From Paludibaculum fermentans_A (GTDB lineage Bacteria; Acidobacteriota; Terriglobia; Bryobacterales; Bryobacteraceae), in assembly GCF_051172195.1 (NCBI RefSeq), contig NZ_JBPJAQ010000001.1:6262001-6326000 (forward strand): a DNA stretch of 64,000 nucleotides. The letters are read 5' to 3'. The translations under genes and the position numbers were made by a program. The notes below the pieces were generated by a model that was given only the letters and a program-made list of their open reading frames with translations, did no database searches and had not been told where the DNA came from. Below, piece after piece: positions 60,173 to 64,000 of the stretch (position 1 is the stretch's first letter; each line of letters opens with the position of its first letter).

Positions 60173-61621
60173 TTAGATGACCCGCAACGCCCCGCCGCCA
60201 ATCGTCAATTGGCGCTCGCGTGTAAACGTCAGCGGCGTCGTCACGCCTTCGCCCGTGGGCGTTGCAATGCTGAAGCTGAGATAGCCCGCTCCATCGGTGC
60301 CCAGCGCCGCTGTACACGGAGCGTTGTGCACAAACAGCGTGGTGTTCATGGCCCGCGCCATCTTTGTCACGTTCTCGATGTTGCGCGAGTGGATCAGCGC
60401 CGTGTGCCGGTAGCCATGCTCGGCCTTCACCGAAGCAGCAATACCCGCGTTCACGTCTTTTACCTTCACCAGGGGCAGGAACGGCATCATCTGCTCTTCC
60501 TGCACGAAGGCATGATCTTCGCTCGTTTCGCCGAACAGCAGCGGAGTGCCTGCCGGCACTTTCACGCCGGCCGCCGCCGCCAGAACGGAGACATCCTTAC
60601 CGATCAGTTCCTTGCGTACATGCGCATGGCCGCAGCCCTTGCCTTCGCCGTCCCAGCGGAACGCCGCTTCAGTCAGCCGCTCCACCGCCGCCACGTCGAG
60701 TTCCACCGCACCCGCGCGCCGCATGGCCGAGATAAACGCATCCCATACCTGCGCCACGACGAACACTTCTTTTTCGCCAATGCACAGCAGGTTGTTGTCG
60801 AAAGAAGCACCCGCGATGATCGCCTTGGCCGCTTCATCCAACTGCGCCGTCTCGTCCACCACCACCGGAGGATTTCCCGGACCCGCGGCAATCACGCGCT
60901 TGCCGGACTTGCCTGCCGCGCGAACCACCGCCGGACCGCCCGTCACGCACAGCAGTGCGATGCCCGGATGATGGAACATCTCTTCGGCCGCGCGGATGCT
61001 CGGATCCTGCATCGTCACCAGCGAATTCGTGATGCCAGTGGCCTTCTCGATCTCGCGATTGAACACCTGCAGCGCCAGCGCCGCGACTTTGGCCGCCGCC
61101 GGATGCGGGCTGAAGACGGCCGTGTTGCCCGCGGCGATGATGTTGATCGCGTTGCTGGCCATGGTCGGCACGGAGTGCGTTGCCGGCAGTACCATCCCGA
61201 TCACGCCCCACGGGGCGCGCTCAATGATGCACAACCCTGAGGCATCGCTCCGCGACTGGCTGGTCATCGCTTCCACGCCCAGCACGTATTTGACGTTCTC
61301 GAGCTTCGCGATCTTGTGGTCCAGCCGGCCTAAGCCGGTCTCTTCCAACTCCAGCCGCGCCCATTCCTGCTTGTTCTGCTCGCACAGCCGCCGGATGATC
61401 GTGATGATCTGCCCGCGCTGTTCCAAGCTCAACGCCGCCACGCGCACCTGTGCCTCGGCCGCGGCCTTCACGGCTGCGTCCACCGAGGGCAGCACACCGT
61501 CGCCCAGCGGAGCTACCGCCTTGGACGAGGCTGCGGCAGCCGCGGGCTTTGCCTGTTGCTGCAACCGGAGCAATACCTGCTCGGCGATCTCGGCAACCAG
61601 TTGATCCCGATTCATGGTCAT
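60173..61621 (-). CDS. CoA-acylating aldehyde dehydrogenase (EutE/PduP-like)
   Basis: The protein has 482 residues. An N-terminal amphipathic helix (NRDQLVAEIAEQVLLRLQQQ) is set off by an Ala-rich linker, as in BMC encapsulation peptides. The catalytic Cys280 lies in NNLLCIGEKE and the cofactor region includes AAGPGNPPVVVD. Such enzymes oxidise an aldehyde to acyl-CoA with NAD+. With the adjacent aldolase the likely substrate is lactaldehyde from a deoxysugar. A second in-frame ATG lies 6 nt inside. It is one of two cargo enzymes in the locus. Confidence 0.9.
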   Translation of the reverse strand: MTMNRDQLVAEIAEQVLLRLQQQAKPAAAAASSKAVAPLGDGVLPSVDAAVKAAAEAQVRVAALSLEQRGQIITIIRRLCEQNKQEWARLELEETGLGRLDHKIAKLENVKYVLGVEAMTSQSRSDASGLCIIERAPWGVIGMVLPATHSVPTMASNAINIIAAGNTAVFSPHPAAAKVAALALQVFNREIEKATGITNSLVTMQDPSIRAAEEMFHHPGIALLCVTGGPAVVRAAGKSGKRVIAAGPGNPPVVVDETAQLDEAAKAIIAGASFDNNLLCIGEKEVFVVAQVWDAFISAMRRAGAVELDVAAVERLTEAAFRWDGEGKGCGHAHVRKELIGKDVSVLAAAAGVKVPAGTPLLFGETSEDHAFVQEEQMMPFLPLVKVKDVNAGIAASVKAEHGYRHTALIHSRNIENVTKMARAMNTTLFVHNAPCTAALGTDGAGYLSFSIATPTGEGVTTPLTFTRERQLTIGGGALRVI

Positions 61622-61643
61622 GATGACTTAGCTTGCCCCGTGC

Positions 61644-61919
61644 CTATTTCGGCAGGACGTTCTTTACATCGTTGTGGGGACGCGCAATCACGTGGACACT
61701 GACCACTTCGCCCACCGGCCGCGCCGCTGCCGCGCCCGCTTCCACGGCTGCCTTCACCGATGCGACATCGCCCGTCACGAAAGCCGTGCAGAGGCCGCTG
61801 CCCACTTTCTTCCAACCCTTGAATTCGACGGTCGCCGCCTTCAGCATCGCGTCCGTGGCGTATACCAGTGGCACCAGGCCCTTGGTCTCGATCATTCCAA
61901 TCGCTGCTGTGATTTCCAT
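61644..61919 (-). CDS. BMC-H shell protein (PduA/EutM-like)
   Basis: The protein has 91 residues, a single BMC domain. AIGMIETKGLVPLVYATDAMLKAA is the classical opening, KVGSGLCTAF carries the pore-lining GSG, and VHVIARPHNDVKNVLP the C-terminal strand. It should form hexamers that tile the facets of the shell. AAGGAAAC precedes the ATG. The locus also encodes one tandem-domain shell protein. Confidence 0.95.
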   Translation of the reverse strand: MEITAAIGMIETKGLVPLVYATDAMLKAATVEFKGWKKVGSGLCTAFVTGDVASVKAAVEAGAAAARPVGEVVSVHVIARPHNDVKNVLPK

Positions 61920-61940
61920 GTGAGTTTCCTTGTCCGGCGA

Positions 61941-62516
61941 CTAGCGCAGAATCCCTTCCACCAGGCCGTCATGCGGCCGCGGAATCACGTGCGAGGCGAC
62001 CAGTTCGCCTACGCGCCGCGCCGCATGCGCGCCGGCATCCACTGCCGCCCGCACACTGCCCACATCGCCGCGTACCACGGAGGTCACAAAACCACCGCCG
62101 ATCTCGATGCTGCGGATCAACTGCACGCTGGCCGCTTTGCACATCGCATCGGAAGCCTCGATCAGGCCCACCAACCCGCGCGTCTCAATCAGGCCCACCG
62201 CCAGTTGGCTGTCCGGTTCCGCCGCCGCGCCGTTGCCCTTGCGGGCAGCCTGCTGCAGGAACAGATCCAGGCCGTCGTGCGGACGGGGGATGACTTGTAC
62301 ACAAGAGAGTTCGCCGACACGGCGTGCCGCAGCTGCGCCCACATCCGTGGCCGCCTTTACCGCCGCCACATCACCTTCCACAAACGCCGTCACCAGGCCG
62401 CTGCCCACTGTTTCCCAGCCCACGAACGTCACGTTCGCAGCCTTCAACATGGCGTCCGAGGCCTCAAACAGGGCGACCAGGCCTTTGGTCTCGATCATGC
62501 CCAACGCTTGTCTCAT
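61941..62516 (-). CDS. BMC-T shell protein with two tandem BMC domains
   Basis: The protein has 191 residues with two non-permuted BMC domains of about 85 residues each, beginning ALGMIETKGLVALFEASDAM and AVGLIETRGLVGLIEASDAM, and each ending VIPRPHDGL. The layout is that of PduT-like trimers (pseudohexamers). The pore loops read TVGSGLV and EIGGGFV and have no Cys, so an iron-sulfur cluster as in PduT is not expected. It is the first gene of the operon, 21 bp before the BMC-H gene. Confidence 0.93.
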   Translation of the reverse strand: MRQALGMIETKGLVALFEASDAMLKAANVTFVGWETVGSGLVTAFVEGDVAAVKAATDVGAAAARRVGELSCVQVIPRPHDGLDLFLQQAARKGNGAAAEPDSQLAVGLIETRGLVGLIEASDAMCKAASVQLIRSIEIGGGFVTSVVRGDVGSVRAAVDAGAHAARRVGELVASHVIPRPHDGLVEGILR

Positions 62517-62636
62517 CAGTCCTTTTCTCCTGTACGGCCGGCACCGGGGCCGCCGCCCGTCTTCCCGAAATCAAATCCTCGACCTATGCTGCATGCCACT
62601 CCCGCTGCCCTGGAGTACGCGCACGAGTCTGCGAAT

Positions 62637-62666
62637 ATCCTATCGACCTTTCCTTTTCAAAGTCAA
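62637..62666 (-). promoter_or_regulatory. Predicted promoter of the microcompartment operon
   Basis: On the minus strand TTGACT (complement of 62661-62666) is followed after 18 bp by TAGGAT (62637-62642), giving a start near 62629 and a leader of about 110 nt. The -35 element directly abuts the stop of the upstream deacetylase gene. The rest of the 150-bp gap shows no gene. Confidence 0.55.
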
Positions 62667-63401
62667 TCAGAAGCGAGCAAAAGGAATCATCGCTCGAATC
62701 CGCCGCAAAGATCGTCTCGCGGCCACATACTGCTCGGCTTTGCCCGCTACCAGGCTCTCGAACCGGGCCGCTGCCTGGAAGTAATACATATCCAGACGCG
62801 GCAGAAACGCCGGATCCGCGCCGGCGCGGACGAAATCCAGTTCCACACTGCAACACCAGTCGAACCGCTCGCCCGCCAATTGCCGCACTTGCGCGTCCGC
62901 GACCCCATAAGGATAGGCGAATGCTCGAACCTTTCGCCCGGTCCTCTGTTCAATCTCACACCGGCTCTCATCTAATTCGCCCGCCGCGGCCTCCGGAGCC
63001 AGCTTGCGCAGGTCGGCATGCGTCGCTGTATGCGCGCCTACACTCACCCGGTGGCTCCACAGTTGCCGCAATTGGCTCCAGTCCATCAGCGGCTTGCCCG
63101 GTCCCGAACCCGCCCAGGCGGATCGCTGCCCGCATAGCCGGGTCACCGCAAAAACTGTCGAGGGGAATCCGAAGTCGTCCAGCACTGGCAACGCCTGCTC
63201 GAAGAAGTTCTCATAGCCATCGTCGAAGGTGATCGCCGCCGCATTCGGTGTGACCGTAATCAATTCCAGAGGCACCACCTTCCGTCCACTCGCATTCAGG
63301 ACTGCCATCTGGCGCCGGAAGAGCTGCGGTGTGACGGAAATGACAGACCCCGATTCATCCAGGGAATGATAGGTCAGGATGAAGGAATCAGCGCTGGCCA
63401 T
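62667..63401 (-). CDS. Polysaccharide deacetylase (NodB domain)
   Basis: The protein is about 244 residues from ATG 63401. ITFDDGYENFF gives the catalytic/metal Asp pair, HTATHADLRKL the HxxxH metal motif, and AFAYPYGVAD the third conserved block. No signal peptide is visible, so it may act on lipid-linked sugars at the cytosolic face. Its start overlaps the stop of the upstream membrane protein gene by 14 nt, suggesting joint work in making an envelope or extracellular glycan. Confidence 0.88.
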   Translation of the reverse strand: MASADSFILTYHSLDESGSVISVTPQLFRRQMAVLNASGRKVVPLELITVTPNAAAITFDDGYENFFEQALPVLDDFGFPSTVFAVTRLCGQRSAWAGSGPGKPLMDWSQLRQLWSHRVSVGAHTATHADLRKLAPEAAAGELDESRCEIEQRTGRKVRAFAYPYGVADAQVRQLAGERFDWCCSVELDFVRAGADPAFLPRLDMYYFQAAARFESLVAGKAEQYVAARRSLRRIRAMIPFARF

Positions 63402-64000
63402 GGTCTGAGGTGGCGTGCACCGTGGGACGTTGGAACGCTTGCCGCCACGTATGCCGCACAAGCCCTACCGCGAACGACAGGCCGTTGTAGAAGTGATACA
63501 GAAGGTGGAACGGAATCGCCGCCAGCGCGAACCAGCGGCCTCGTTTCTCTGCCAGGAAGATGTAGAACTGCGAATTCAGGACCAGCACCAGCAGCAGAAT
63601 CAACGCCGCCGGATAGGCCAGGGGATGGTGCGGCAGATACTTGCCGATCACCACCAGCGCCAGTACGAAATACAGCACCGTGACGATTTTGAGCATCAGG
63701 CCCCGCGTCCCGTGCTTGAGTTCGTACCTGTGCCTCAGCATTAGGGCAGGGAACGTCAGAACGACCAGCGGAATGATGCCCATCATGCGGTGCCACCACG
63801 CCAGGCCGACAATCAGCAAACCCGTACCGAACATGGTGATCAATACGCCCTTCGACCTCTTCGCCGCTCCATCCAGCCAGTAACGGCCCAGCAGGAAGAA
63901 CACAAAGGCGAATAAAGGCGTCAGGAAGTACCCGCGCCAGTAGATCGAGCACGCCATCCCGAAGAGGGTCAGGACATACACCAGCGCGACGCTCACCCTC
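63388..64000 (-). CDS. Membrane protein, probably the C-terminal part of a GT2 glycosyltransferase (cut by window)
   Basis: The frame is open to the window end, so the true start is outside. The visible 200 residues hold about six membrane helices and end with FYIFLAEKRGRWFALAAIPF, then HFYNGLSFAVGLVRH. That arrangement is common as the membrane tail of family 2 glycosyltransferases, but the catalytic domain is not in view, so the assignment is inferred. A GTG at 63996 could make a short membrane protein instead. Confidence 0.5.
   Translation of the reverse strand, partial: RVSVALVYVLTLFGMACSIYWRGYFLTPLFAFVFFLLGRYWLDGAAKRSKGVLITMFGTGLLIVGLAWWHRMMGIIPLVVLTFPALMLRHRYELKHGTRGLMLKIVTVLYFVLALVVIGKYLPHHPLAYPAALILLLVLVLNSQFYIFLAEKRGRWFALAAIPFHLLYHFYNGLSFAVGLVRHTWRQAFQRPTVHATSDHGQR

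Noticed and set aside
58314..62516. Propanediol- or ethanolamine-utilisation type microcompartment
   Set aside because: No diol dehydratase or ammonia-lyase genes are present; an aldolase is the first enzyme instead, which fits a deoxysugar-phosphate type.
1..64000. tRNA, rRNA, CRISPR arrays, insertion sequences, prophage
   Set aside because: No tRNA T-arm pattern, regularly spaced repeats, transposase motifs or phage structural genes were seen. Genes are housekeeping or accessory metabolism.

Overview
The window reads as chromosomal DNA of a high-GC, Gram-negative soil bacterium, most likely an acidobacterium of the Solibacteres/Bryobacterales type (subdivision 3). This is inferred from gene content: an orphan MacB/FtsX permease of the acidobacterial ADOP kind, an Oar-like TonB receptor with an N-terminal carboxypeptidase-regulatory domain, a small secreted protein opening with an LTGTW-type motif, a CE15-type esterase fusion, and a PQQ enzyme paired with a multihaem cytochrome. 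I saw no rRNA, tRNA, CRISPR array, insertion sequence or phage gene, and no gene-free stretch longer than about 260 bp.

Left part (1-36.5 kb). After a Fic protein cut by the window edge come a thiE - two amino-acid permeases - alginate-lyase-like - M24-like run on the minus strand, a sialate O-acetylesterase divergent from the ADOP permease, and the arginine operon argF-argH-argR-peroxiredoxin preceded by a promoter overlaid by two ARG boxes. Then follow a TonB receptor and a GT-C glycosyltransferase whose frames overlap by 173 nt, a PQQ dehydrogenase/cytochrome c pair, a stand-alone SIR2-domain protein, and a tightly packed minus-strand block (amidohydrolase, secreted metzincin-like protein, secreted TPR-like protein, DUF4287/DUF5655 protein, AI-2E family permease). 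A methyltransferase/bactofilin pair, a GAF protein, a YCF48-like propeller and a sugar isomerase-like protein complete this part.

Centre (36.7-47.2 kb). Nine plus-strand genes encode the core of the Wood-Werkman propionate cycle: transcarboxylase 5S, 12S, a small accessory protein and the 1.3S biotin carrier, methylmalonyl-CoA epimerase, both mutase subunits, the MeaB GTPase and a succinate CoA-transferase. Together they move a carboxyl group from methylmalonyl-CoA to pyruvate, convert succinyl-CoA to propionyl-CoA and recycle CoA, so the cell can probably ferment to propionate or run the route in reverse. Two tandem paralogous HEAT-repeat proteins follow, the first only 7 bp downstream.

Right part (49-64 kb). 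Secreted hydrolases (SGNH esterase, two-domain CE15/alpha-beta hydrolase), psuG-gluQ, and an M1-type peptidase whose catalytic Glu is replaced by Met lead to a compact five-gene bacterial microcompartment locus: tandem-domain shell protein, hexameric shell protein, CoA-acylating aldehyde dehydrogenase, class II aldolase, DeoR regulator. It probably cleaves a deoxysugar phosphate and oxidises the aldehyde inside a protein shell. No vertex (BMC-P) gene is present. The window ends in a polysaccharide deacetylase and the C-terminal part of a membrane protein, probably a GT2 glycosyltransferase.

Sampled lines show that the plus strand is G-rich on the left and C-rich on the right whichever strand is coding, so the window may lie across a replication-skew switch.
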